NCBI GenBank assembly: GCA_023264915.1
Contig: JAHFUU010000032.1
Coordinates: 4,577 to 11,526 of the forward strand
Origin: Microthrixaceae bacterium
GTDB taxonomy: Bacteria > Actinomycetota > Acidimicrobiia > Acidimicrobiales > Acidimicrobilacustridaceae
Direction of reading: 5' to 3'
Length of the DNA stretch: 6,950 nucleotides
This document shows, in pieces, positions 1 through 6,117 of the stretch; the first letter of the stretch is position 1, and the number at the start of each line of letters is the position of its first letter. A model generated the notes under the pieces. It ran no database searches. It was not told the DNA's origin and worked only from the letters and a program-made list of their open reading frames with translations. The translations under genes were made by a program, and so were the position numbers.

Positions 1-969
1 GGCGCAGCCCCCCTTCGGGATCCCGCAGACCTGACGGGTGATCAACCAACCGGACATCCCCTGACGGATGTCCCCAACCATCGTCCCGATGACGACTTCG
101 AGCCGTGGCCCGAGCGGCTCGACCTGCTAGAGCGAATCGCTACCGAGGCCGCCCGCCGCCTTGGCTGTGAGATCGTCGACACACCTTCGCTCGGCTTCCA
201 GGGAGGATCCATCGGTTACCCGACCACCAGCGACCAGTGGCTGAGTGTCCGCGTGACCCCTCTGCGGGGCGATGACTACCTTGCCGTGCGCGAGCGCATT
301 CGGCTGGCCGATCGGATCGTGCCCTCTTCAGTCCCGCGCCCCCATGAGATCGCCTCGGTGATCTTCTCGGTCGAAGGTGACAGCGTGTTCGCCTCCTTGA
401 ACCCGCTCGCACCGGGCCGAGCAGCTAGCCGGTACCCCTGCCTGGTCGAGGACGACCCCCTCATCACCGAGCAGCTCGTGACGAAGCTCCGCGATTGCCT
501 CGAGACGCTGTCGAGGATCCGGCAAGCCCCACCGCACAGCCAGACCCTGCATGCTCGCTTCGGCAAGTGGGTCCGGGAGGACTGCAACATCGACACGAGC
601 CTCAGCGTCGACAAGTTCGTCACCGGCCATGGCGACTTCCACTGGGGCAACTTCCGGCTCCCCGAGCTCCAGATCGTCGACTGGGAGTACTGGGGAAGGG
701 TCCCCCACGGCTATGACGCCGCCCAACTCCTGGTCATGTCCTTGGCCGTCGAGCGCGTGGCCAACCTCGTCGAGGAAGTGTTCTCCACCGAGCTGGCATC
801 GACCGACGCACAGCGGAGCCTTGCACTGTGGTGCCACGTCGTCTTGCTGTCACGCAGATACGAGGGGGCCTTCGGGAAGCTTGCCCCTTTGGTGATCAGG
901 TTCATGATCGAGGAGCTTGGGATCGAGCCCTCACCTCGGGAGCTGGGAGGTCCTCCGTGGCAGCGATGA
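1..969 (+). CDS. APH-like phosphotransferase, 5' truncated
   Basis: Likely a small-molecule kinase of the aminoglycoside/choline phosphotransferase fold; the substrate cannot be read from the sequence. The frame is open from base 1 to the TGA at 967-969. The catalytic loop HGDFHWGN (bases 628-651) holds the expected Asp and Asn, and the metal-binding DWE follows at 679-687, then a GYDAAQLL stretch as is usual in this fold. Upstream, a short Gly-Gly turn and a strand ending VRV would be the N-lobe nucleotide-binding sheet. The first in-frame canonical start is GTG at 253, but the residues before it (around PWPERLDLLERI) look like genuine protein and no ATG, GTG or TTG lies in frame there, so the start is probably outside the window. 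The Lys usual in the N-lobe beta-3 strand appears to be Arg or absent. The next gene follows after 72 bases on the same strand. Confidence 0.75.
   Translation, partial: GAAPLRDPADLTGDQPTGHPLTDVPNHRPDDDFEPWPERLDLLERIATEAARRLGCEIVDTPSLGFQGGSIGYPTTSDQWLSVRVTPLRGDDYLAVRERIRLADRIVPSSVPRPHEIASVIFSVEGDSVFASLNPLAPGRAASRYPCLVEDDPLITEQLVTKLRDCLETLSRIRQAPPHSQTLHARFGKWVREDCNIDTSLSVDKFVTGHGDFHWGNFRLPELQIVDWEYWGRVPHGYDAAQLLVMSLAVERVANLVEEVFSTELASTDAQRSLALWCHVVLLSRRYEGAFGKLAPLVIRFMIEELGIEPSPRELGGPPWQR
52..73 (+). repeat. 8-bp perfect inverted repeat
   Basis: GGACATCC at 52-59 and its exact reverse complement GGATGTCC at 66-73 flank a 6-base loop. It could form a hairpin in RNA. It lies inside the open frame of the phosphotransferase, and no run of T follows, so it is not a convincing terminator. 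Confidence 0.4.
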
Positions 970-1041
970 CGGTGATACCGTGCCGCCCCAAGGCCAAACG
1001 GACTCCACCGACCTCACATCAACGAGAGAAGTAGCAGGGCG

Positions 1042-1317
1042 ATGCGCTACAGGGTCATAGACGGCAAGCTTCACAAGGTTGAAGAAGAAGCGGCCAAGCC
1101 CCTCACGACGTTCTCGCGCCGCAAGTTCATAGGCGGATCCTTCCTGGCAGTGGGCGCCACCGCATTGACCGCCTGCGGGCTGCCTGGCTTCTCCGATGGC
1201 CCCACGGCCAGCGGGAGCCGTAGCGGGAGCCGTGCCGGAGGCGGTGGCATCGTCGGCGGTGGGGGATGGTTCGGCGGCGGTGGTAGTGGAGGAAGAAGCG
1301 GGGGCGGCGGAAGCTGA
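1042..1317 (+). CDS. Tat-exported glycine-rich lipoprotein
   Basis: A 91-residue protein predicted to be exported folded by the Tat pathway and anchored by lipid at the outer face of the membrane. A charged N-region (about 1-24) precedes the twin-arginine motif SRRKF (25-29), a hydrophobic stretch (about 30-43) and a lipobox LTAC with the lipidated Cys at 45. The mature part is only about 47 residues and from residue 66 is nearly all Gly and Ser with a single Trp, so it is probably a flexible tether or surface tail and not an enzyme. GAGAGAAG at 1024-1031 may serve as ribosome binding site for the ATG. The stop overlaps the probable CTG start of the downstream ATP-grasp ligase. E. coli YgiB, the neighbour of YgiC, is also a lipoprotein-like protein with a Gly/Ser-rich tail, but I see no alignable similarity. 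The family is not recognised. Confidence 0.75.
   Translation: MRYRVIDGKLHKVEEEAAKPLTTFSRRKFIGGSFLAVGATALTACGLPGFSDGPTASGSRSGSRAGGGGIVGGGGWFGGGGSGGRSGGGGS
1210..1233 (+). repeat. Tandem 12-bp duplication in the lipoprotein gene
   Basis: AGCGGGAGCCGT occurs twice back to back (1210-1221 and 1222-1233), encoding SGSR-SGSR in the low-complexity mature part of the lipoprotein. Two exact copies suggest recent slippage, so the length of this tail may vary between strains. Confidence 0.7.
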
Positions 1318-2495
1318 AGCGGCAAGCCTTTCCCAAGCGTTCTTCGTGGCGCGAGCGGGTGGTCGAGAACGGCTTGATCTACCTCCCAACCGAGCTTCCC
1401 GACGGCACGACCCGCGACTACTGGAACGAGGGGGTGGCTTACACCTTTGAGATCGGGGAGATCCAAGCCATCGAGGAGGCTGTCAGTGAGCTGCACGAGA
1501 TGCACGGCGCGGCAGCTCAGCACATCCTCGATCACGGGTTGACGGGCAAGCTGGCGATACCGGACTGGTGCGTGCCGGCAATCGAATCGAGCTGGAACAA
1601 CCAGCTGCCGACCGTTTACGGGCGCTTCGATCTCGCCTATGACGGTGAGCAGTTGAAGCTGCTCGAGTACAACGCGGACACGCCGACCGCCCTGTTCGAG
1701 TCAGCCTTCGTCCAGATGGCGTGGCTTCATGATGTTGTTGACTCGTTGCCTGTTGAGGTGGACCAGTGGAACATGCTCGATGATGCCCTTGTCGCCACAT
1801 GGACCGAGCTGAAGGAGCGACTCAGATCGGATGTCGTGCACTTCGCGTACATGGACGAGCCGACTGGCGAGGACGTGATGAACACCTCGTACCTGGCCAC
1901 GACAGCGGCCCGAGCGGGACTAGAGACGGTGCTCCTCGAGTTCGCGACGCTCGACCTTGACGCCGACGGGAGGGTGATCGACGCCACCGGCAGCCCAGTC
2001 ACCACGATATTCAAGCTCTACCCCTGGGAATGGATGACAAGCCTTCCGGCAGCCGAGCTCATCTTGTCCAGCGTCCTTGACCGTTCGATCACCTGGATCG
2101 AACCGCCATACAAGATGCTTTGGTCCAACAAGGGCGTGCTCCCCATCCTGTGGGAGCTGTTCCCGGAGCATCCCTTGCTCTTGCCGGCCTTCTTCGACGA
2201 TCCCAACGGCATGAAGGACTACGTACGCAAGCCTCTGCTCTCACGCGAGGGATCGAACATCACGATCGTGCGCCACGGGTCCGAGGTGCTCGCCCTCGAA
2301 GGGCCTTACGGGCAAGAAGGCTTCGTATGCCAGCAGTACGTGGACATCCCTACCTTCGCAACCGCCGACGGCCGTGCCACGCCCTGCTTGGGCGCTTGGC
2401 TGGTAGCGGGCGTACCCGCGGGACTGGCGGTACGCGAGTCATATGGACCGATCACCGACAACCTCTCTCGATTCACCCCTCATCTGGTTCAATGA
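1314..2495 (+). CDS. YgiC/YjfC-family ATP-grasp ligase (glutathionylspermidine synthase-like)
   Basis: Cytoplasmic ATP-grasp enzyme matching the synthetase domain of glutathionylspermidine synthetase without the amidase domain; such enzymes join a carboxylate to an amine using ATP. Family landmarks, numbered from the CTG start: SSWRER (10-15), KLLEYNADTPT (115-125), FKLYPWEW (233-240), KPLLSREGSN (306-315) and EGPYGQEGF (329-337); the C-terminus ends SRFTPHLVQ as in YgiC. The GTG at 1359 is an alternative start, but it would remove the conserved WREK/WRER segment; starting at CTG 1314 places that segment at the same distance from the N-terminus as in E. coli YgiC and gives 393 residues, close to the family length. 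That CTG overlaps the preceding TGA by 4 bases, suggesting translational coupling; the Shine-Dalgarno match is poor (GGAGG at 1288-1292 is too far). The substrates of YgiC/YjfC are not settled, and actinobacteria generally use mycothiol instead of glutathione, so a glutathionylspermidine product is unlikely here. Confidence 0.88.
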   Translation: MKRQAFPKRSSWRERVVENGLIYLPTELPDGTTRDYWNEGVAYTFEIGEIQAIEEAVSELHEMHGAAAQHILDHGLTGKLAIPDWCVPAIESSWNNQLPTVYGRFDLAYDGEQLKLLEYNADTPTALFESAFVQMAWLHDVVDSLPVEVDQWNMLDDALVATWTELKERLRSDVVHFAYMDEPTGEDVMNTSYLATTAARAGLETVLLEFATLDLDADGRVIDATGSPVTTIFKLYPWEWMTSLPAAELILSSVLDRSITWIEPPYKMLWSNKGVLPILWELFPEHPLLLPAFFDDPNGMKDYVRKPLLSREGSNITIVRHGSEVLALEGPYGQEGFVCQQYVDIPTFATADGRATPCLGAWLVAGVPAGLAVRESYGPITDNLSRFTPHLVQ

Positions 2496-2595
2496 TGATT
2501 GCAAACAGTCGGAACCTTTCTCCTCTGGACGTACACCTGTTCGTATCAAGCCCGGGTGGACCGCCTCTGATGAAGAAAAGAGGGCGCCGGAGCCT

Positions 2596-2623
2596 TTGCG
2601 CTGCCCCCAATCAGAGTTATAGT
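2596..2623 (+). promoter_or_regulatory. Putative sigma-A promoter for the sigR leader
   Basis: A -10 box TATAGT (2618-2623, five of six consensus bases) stands 16 bases after a weak -35 TTGCGC (2596-2601). Transcription would begin near 2630, some 20 bases before the hairpin at 2652 and about 225 bases before the sigR ATG. An A/T-rich -10 is conspicuous in this GC-rich DNA, but the -35 is poor. Confidence 0.45.
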
Positions 2624-2651
2624 GAAGGCCTCTATCCGAAGGTGCACGACT

Positions 2652-2681
2652 GAGGGGGTTCCGCGAGAGCGGGGCCTCCTC
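2652..2681 (+). terminator. 13-bp hairpin with GAGA tetraloop (attenuator or terminator-like)
   Basis: Bases 2652-2664 pair without interruption with 2669-2681 around a GAGA loop, a GNRA-type tetraloop. Three of the pairs are G-U (2656/2677, 2659/2674, 2660/2673), so the full stem forms only in + strand RNA; in minus-strand RNA these become A-C mismatches. The following bases GTCATTTCT are only mildly T-rich, so termination could be partial. Position, downstream of the putative promoter and ahead of sigR, suggests a leader attenuator or the 3' end of a small RNA of about 60 bases. Confidence 0.55.
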
Positions 2682-2698
2682 GTCATTTCTGGACCTTC

Positions 2699-2845
2699 AT
2701 GAGCGAATCGATCTCGCCAAAGGGCAGAGCTGCCGATCACACCGGGGAGTCAACCTCGAAGAGCCCGAAGCCCGCTGGCGGTCAACCAAGCCGGCAGGGT
2801 ACAAGCGGGTCACTGGCATACCTGCCTGGTACCGCGTTCGGGTAG
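2699..2845 (+). CDS. Possible 48-codon leader ORF in frame with sigR
   Basis: ATG at 2699 opens 48 codons ending at TAG 2843-2845, in the same frame as sigR, whose ATG follows three codons later. The peptide is hydrophilic and rich in Ser, Gly, Pro and Lys, like a disordered region, with no recognisable domain. No good Shine-Dalgarno precedes the ATG. It may be a chance ORF, a leader peptide coupled to sigR, or the remains of an N-terminal extension like that of the longer SigR isoform of Streptomyces. Confidence 0.25.
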   Translation: MSESISPKGRAADHTGESTSKSPKPAGGQPSRQGTSGSLAYLPGTAFG

Positions 2846-2854
2846 CTTGTTGAG

Positions 2855-3571
2855 ATGGCTGATCAGGCCCAGTTCGCGGATCAGGCGATGCCCCTCATGG
2901 GCTCGCTGTACTCCGCGGCGCTCCGCATGACGCGGAACCCAGCCGATGCCGAGGACCTGGTGCAAGAGACTTACCTTCGCGCCTATCGGGGCTTCCCCAA
3001 CTTCGAGGAGGGTACGAACCTCAAGGCATGGCTCTACCGGATCCTCACGAACACCTTCATCAACACCTACAGGGCGAAGCAGCGGCGGCCAGACGAAACC
3101 GAGCTGGACGAGGGTGAGAACCTCTTCCTCTACCGACGCTTGGGAGGGCTCGAAGCTGCCACCGCGGGCCGAAGCGCTGAGGACGAGTTGATGGATTGGT
3201 TCACCGACGGACAGGTGAAACAGGCCGTCGAGAGCCTGCCGGAGAACTTCCGCCTGCCGGTGCTCTTGGCCGACGTGGAAGGCTTCTCGTACAAGGAGAT
3301 CGCGGAGATCCTCGAGGTCCCCATCGGCACAGTCATGAGCCGACTCCATCGAGGAAGAAAGGCGCTGCAAAAGCAGTTGTATGAGTTTGCTACCCAGCGA
3401 GGCCTGGCATCGCCCGGCGACGAGGACAGCCCCGTGGGCCACCACCCTCCAAGAACGGTTTCTAGCGACGATGAGAGCGCCACTTTGCCCGACGACGACA
3501 AGGGACCGAAGCGGACCGAGAGCAGCGCCGGTACCGAAACCTTGACCCCGGCCCCGGTGGCCGGAACCTGA
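2855..3571 (+). CDS. sigR: ECF sigma factor of the SigR/SigH type
   Basis: RNA polymerase sigma factor of the extracytoplasmic-function class that, in the SigR/SigH family, switches on thioredoxin, mycothiol-related and protein-quality genes after thiol oxidation. Sigma region 2 spans about residues 12-78, with the near-invariant [13 protein letters not shown] (28-40) and [17 protein letters not shown] (54-70) typical of SigR. Region 4 spans about 118-172, with the helix-turn-helix in [20 protein letters not shown] (143-162). A variable acidic linker joins them. After residue 180 a Ser/Asp/Pro-rich tail of nearly 60 residues extends beyond region 4 and looks disordered. The Shine-Dalgarno before ATG 2855 is weak; a later in-frame ATG at 2888 is possible but would shorten the helix before region 2. 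The adjacent rsrA, 15 bases downstream, is the expected partner. Confidence 0.95.
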   Translation: MADQAQFADQAMPLMGSLYSAALRMTRNPADAEDLVQETYLRAYRGFPNFEEGTNLKAWLYRILTNTFINTYRAKQRRPDETELDEGENLFLYRRLGGLEAATAGRSAEDELMDWFTDGQVKQAVESLPENFRLPVLLADVEGFSYKEIAEILEVPIGTVMSRLHRGRKALQKQLYEFATQRGLASPGDEDSPVGHHPPRTVSSDDESATLPDDDKGPKRTESSAGTETLTPAPVAGT

Positions 3572-3586
3572 CAAGGCAGATCGAAC

Positions 3587-3931
3587 ATGGCCCACCACCT
3601 CGATGACCACCATCACGGGAAGTGCGAAGAGGCGCTGCAGAACCTCTATTCCTACATCGATGGCGAGTTGACCGATGATCGGCGAGGCCTCATCAAGCGC
3701 CACCTCGACGACTGCAACCCCTGCTTCGAAGCCTTCGACTTCGAAGCCGAGCTTCGAATAGTCATCTCCCATCGATGCCGCGAGGAGGTCCCCGACTCGC
3801 TTCGGCAACGCATCGCGGAGCAGCTGGCAGAGCTCGACAAGCTGTGTGAGCCGCTCAGCTCCCACCCGGGCGAGGGCGCAGCCGACAGTTCCTCGGCCTC
3901 AAGCGAGCACGCGAGTTCAGGTGAACGCTGA
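3587..3931 (+). CDS. rsrA: RsrA-type zinc-binding redox anti-sigma factor
   Basis: Cytoplasmic anti-sigma factor that binds SigR while reduced and zinc-loaded, and releases it when its cysteines form a disulfide. The 114-residue protein carries the ZAS motif H39-x3-C43-x2-C46, with Cys13 at the position of the RsrA N-terminal cysteine that takes part in zinc binding and the trigger disulfide. Cys64 in HRCREEVPDSLR matches the C-terminal cysteine region of RsrA, and Cys87 is extra. The N-terminus is unusual: five His among the first ten residues, just before Cys13. The last 25 or so residues are Ser/Ala/Glu-rich and probably disordered. The gene starts 15 bases after sigR, so the two are almost surely co-transcribed. 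Assignment rests on motif, size and neighbour together. Confidence 0.93.
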   Translation: MAHHLDDHHHGKCEEALQNLYSYIDGELTDDRRGLIKRHLDDCNPCFEAFDFEAELRIVISHRCREEVPDSLRQRIAEQLAELDKLCEPLSSHPGEGAADSSSASSEHASSGER

Positions 3932-3951
3932 GTTCCATCTAGGATCGAGCC

Positions 3952-4089
3952 ATGTTGTTAGCCGCCTCAGACACCGTCTGGCACCAATGGCTGGCGGTGG
4001 CGTTGGCCATCCCGACCATCCTGGCCGTGATCATCGTTGCCATCGCCTACCTGCGCAAGGTCGTGATGCCGCGATACCCCCGCCGCTGA
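3952..4089 (+). CDS. Small single-pass membrane protein, 45 aa
   Basis: A 45-residue ORF with an AGGA ribosome binding site (3941-3944) placed 7 bases before the ATG, better than that of most genes here. A short N-terminal part with two Trp leads into one hydrophobic helix (about 14-33) and a basic tail (RK..PRYPRR), so an N-out, C-in orientation is expected from the positive-inside rule. It lies 20 bases after rsrA and 31 before the metallopeptidase gene, within a tightly packed + strand run. No family is recognised; it could modulate a membrane partner such as a protease, but that is only inference from position. Confidence 0.7.
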   Translation: MLLAASDTVWHQWLAVALAIPTILAVIIVAIAYLRKVVMPRYPRR

Positions 4090-4097
4090 GACTCGAC

Positions 4098-4109
4098 CCT
4101 CGGCCGAGG
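4098..4109. repeat. 12-bp perfect palindrome in the 31-bp gap before the metallopeptidase gene
   Basis: CCTCGGCCGAGG is its own reverse complement. It fills much of the gap between the small membrane protein and the metallopeptidase. It could be an operator half-pair, but in GC-rich DNA such a palindrome may be chance. GAGG in its right half could also act as a somewhat distant ribosome binding site for ATG 4121. Confidence 0.3.
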
Positions 4110-4120
4110 CGGGTGACCCG

Positions 4121-5185
4121 ATGACCGCCGCGGTTGACTGGGACCTGGCAGAGAAGGTCGCCATCCGAGTGTCGGGCCGGGAGCCCTTCGCGGAGTCGTA
4201 TCACTATGACTCCCTCGAGCCGGACTTCACAGCCTTCAGCGAGGAAGCCGAAACCCTGGTTTTCGATTCTACGGGTCTGAGGTCGCTGGCCGGACCAGCG
4301 CGCGCCCGCGTGGTCGACCGTCCAAGGTGGATCGGTGCCAACATCGCATCGTTTCAGCGGCTCCTCCGGCCCCTGCTCGACAAGTTCTCCGAGCGACTCG
4401 GTGCAGGACCAATGGCACCGGTGGCCCAGAAGCTCGCCGGGGCGGAGGTCGGAATGATGCTCGGATGGATGAGCACACGGGTGCTCGGTCAGTACGACCT
4501 GCTCATCGTCGAAGAAGAAGATCCCGACGACCAGGACATCGTGTACTACGTCGGCCCCAACATCTTGGCCCTCGAGAAGGCCTACGCATTCCCGCCGCGC
4601 GAGTTCAGGTTGTGGATCGCACTCCATGAGATCACCCACAGGGCTCAGTTCACCGGCGTCCCATGGATGCGCGAGCACTTCCTCTCACTCGTCGAACAGA
4701 CCATGAAAGCGGTCGATCCTGACCCCAAACGACTCATCTATGCCCTGAACCGCATCGCCGAATCCATCCGCTCTGGTACCAATCCCCTGACTGAGGGGGG
4801 TTTGGCGACCCTCGTCGCGTCCGAAGAGCAGCGCGCTGTCCTCGACCAGATCAGCGGTCTCATGTCACTACTCGAGGGTCACGGCGACATCACCATGGAT
4901 CGCGCCGGCAAGGCTCTCATTCCCGGCGCAGATCGCTTCTCGAGAGTGCTGCGCCAGCGCCGCCAATCTGCCACCGGCATCGCCCGGCTCCTTCAGCAAC
5001 TGATCGGGCTCGAGGCCAAGATCAACCAGTACGAGCAGGGTGAGAGGTTCATCAAGGCTGTCGAGGCCGCCGGCGGCATCAGACTGATTGACCGAGCCTG
5101 GGAGGAACCCTCCAACCTGCCCACCATCGAGGAGATCCGCAACCCCGAGCTTTGGGTTTCTCGCCTTCGCCCAGCCGTAGCGTGA
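4121..5185 (+). CDS. Zincin-like metallopeptidase, 'F420 biosynthesis-associated' (DUF2342) family
   Basis: A 354-residue putative zinc hydrolase of the actinobacterial DUF2342 / zincin_2 family, which is named after phylogenetic co-occurrence with coenzyme F420 and not from a proven reaction. The zinc motif HEITH is at 169-173 (WIALHEITHRAQF), followed by PWMREHFLSLVE, where a downstream Glu may be the third ligand. Other family-like segments are VDRPRWIGANIASF (65-78), GAEVGMMLGWMSTRVLGQYD (107-126) and YYVGPNILA (142-150). No signal peptide or membrane helix is seen, so a cytoplasmic location is expected. Adjacency to tilS and hpt is the usual actinobacterial arrangement and supports the assignment. 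The TGA overlaps the tilS start. Whether it cleaves peptides is unknown. Confidence 0.88.
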   Translation: MTAAVDWDLAEKVAIRVSGREPFAESYHYDSLEPDFTAFSEEAETLVFDSTGLRSLAGPARARVVDRPRWIGANIASFQRLLRPLLDKFSERLGAGPMAPVAQKLAGAEVGMMLGWMSTRVLGQYDLLIVEEEDPDDQDIVYYVGPNILALEKAYAFPPREFRLWIALHEITHRAQFTGVPWMREHFLSLVEQTMKAVDPDPKRLIYALNRIAESIRSGTNPLTEGGLATLVASEEQRAVLDQISGLMSLLEGHGDITMDRAGKALIPGADRFSRVLRQRRQSATGIARLLQQLIGLEAKINQYEQGERFIKAVEAAGGIRLIDRAWEEPSNLPTIEEIRNPELWVSRLRPAVA

Positions 5186-6099
5186 TCCCCACGACAACGG
5201 CGGCGGGCCTGCTGGCGAGGTGTCAGTTCCCTCCTCGAGGCACCAAGGTCGAGTGTGGGGTTTCGGGTGGTGCCGATTCGACTGCGATGCTCGCGCTTGC
5301 CGTGACTACCGGCCTCCATGTGACAGCCGTGTACGTCAACCACGGCCTGCGAGGCGGCGAAGAGCGCGAGGCCGAGGCTGTCCGGAACAACGCGGAGCAG
5401 CTCGGCGCCGGCTTCGAGGTCCGACAAGTACGGGTCGGAGAGGGGCCCAACCTCGAGGAGAGAGCGCGCCTGGCCCGCCATGCCGCGCTGGGGCCGGCAG
5501 CACTTCTCGGCCACACTGCGGACGATCAGGCCGAGACGGTGCTGTTGAACATGATCCGGGGCTCAGGGCTTCACGGCCTTGCTGGAATGCGAACAGATGA
5601 TGGGCGGCGCCCGATCCTCGCCATCCGCAGGGCCGAGACCCGCGCTCTTTGCTCAGCCATCGGCCTCGAGCTCACCGAGGATCCCTCGAACCATGACCCC
5701 CGCTTCACGCGCAACCGCGTGCGCCACCGCCTGATGCCCCTGCTCGATGAGATCGCCGAACGTGACGTCGTCCCCCTTCTGTGCCGCCTGGCCGATATCG
5801 CTCGTCAGGCCGGCGATCATCTCGACCTCGAAGCGGCGCTCATCGACGTGAGCAACGCACAGGCGCTCCGAGAAGCAGGACCGGTTCTGGCTCCACTCGC
5901 GGTGCGGAGATGGCTTGCCGATCACGGGGAGCTTGGCCATCCCCCTGATCGAGCGACGATCGACAGGGTGCTTGCCGTCGCTCGCCTCGATGCTGTCGCG
6001 ACTGATGTGGGCAGAGGCTGGCAGGTTCGTCGCTCAGGTGGCCACCTACAGCTCCGGCAGATCCATCCGCCCCCGGATGAGCGCTCAGAGTCCACGTAG
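5182..6099 (+). CDS. tilS: tRNA(Ile)-lysidine synthetase
   Basis: Cytoplasmic N-type ATP pyrophosphatase that attaches lysine to C34 of the tRNA-Ile with CAU anticodon, changing it from Met to Ile identity and AUG to AUA decoding; normally essential. The PP-loop SGGADS is at residues 28-33, then VNHGLRG, the HTADDQAET segment with ATP/tRNA-contacting residues, and DPSNHDPRFTRNRVRHRLMP closing the catalytic domain. GTG 5182 is chosen as start because it overlaps the preceding stop (GTGA) and leaves a normal short lead to the PP-loop; a TTG at 5152 would add 10 residues lying within the upstream gene. At 305 residues it has the catalytic domain and a short helical/C-terminal part but lacks the full C-terminal domain of the E. 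coli enzyme, as is common in actinobacteria. The hpt gene starts 18 bases on. Confidence 0.93.
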   Translation: MIPTTTAAGLLARCQFPPRGTKVECGVSGGADSTAMLALAVTTGLHVTAVYVNHGLRGGEEREAEAVRNNAEQLGAGFEVRQVRVGEGPNLEERARLARHAALGPAALLGHTADDQAETVLLNMIRGSGLHGLAGMRTDDGRRPILAIRRAETRALCSAIGLELTEDPSNHDPRFTRNRVRHRLMPLLDEIAERDVVPLLCRLADIARQAGDHLDLEAALIDVSNAQALREAGPVLAPLAVRRWLADHGELGHPPDRATIDRVLAVARLDAVATDVGRGWQVRRSGGHLQLRQIHPPPDERSEST

Positions 6100-6117
6100 C
6101 GCTACTGTCGGGATGAC

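Larger units (their letters stand above)
2496..2854. other. Intergenic leader region upstream of sigR
   Basis: This 359-base gap separates the ATP-grasp gene from sigR. The first 100 bases show no clear hairpin followed by T residues, so no terminator for the upstream gene is visible there. The second half carries a probable promoter (2596-2623), a strong hairpin (2652-2681) and a short ORF (2699-2845). No tRNA cloverleaf is seen. I found no GGAAT-N18-GTT element, the SigR consensus, so autoregulation from this gap is not supported by sequence. Confidence 0.6.

Noticed and set aside
2..34. Possible C-terminal end of an upstream gene stopping at TGA 32-34
   Set aside because: Only ten codons are visible and the phosphotransferase frame is open across it with no start codon after it.
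969..981. ACGGT-GAT-ACCGT small hairpin after the phosphotransferase
   Set aside because: A 5-bp stem with a 3-base loop and no following T run is too weak to call a terminator.
2511..2541. GGAAC ... GTT as a SigR-type autoregulatory promoter
   Set aside because: Spacing between the two boxes is 23 bases, whereas SigR promoters use about 18.
2546..2740. Minus-strand short ORF in the sigR leader gap
   Set aside because: No ribosome binding site or recognisable features, and it crosses the structured + strand RNA element.
2810..3865. Long open frame on the minus strand opposite sigR and rsrA
   Set aside because: Its translation has no recognisable domain and it fully overlaps two confidently identified genes; GC-rich coding strands often leave the complementary frame free of stops.
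4031..4678. Minus-strand open frame opposite the metallopeptidase gene
   Set aside because: Shadow of the codon bias of the real gene, with no motif and no start context.
5152..5184. TTG 5152 as tilS start
   Set aside because: It lies inside the preceding gene, has no ribosome binding site, and the GTG overlapping the stop gives a normal N-terminus.
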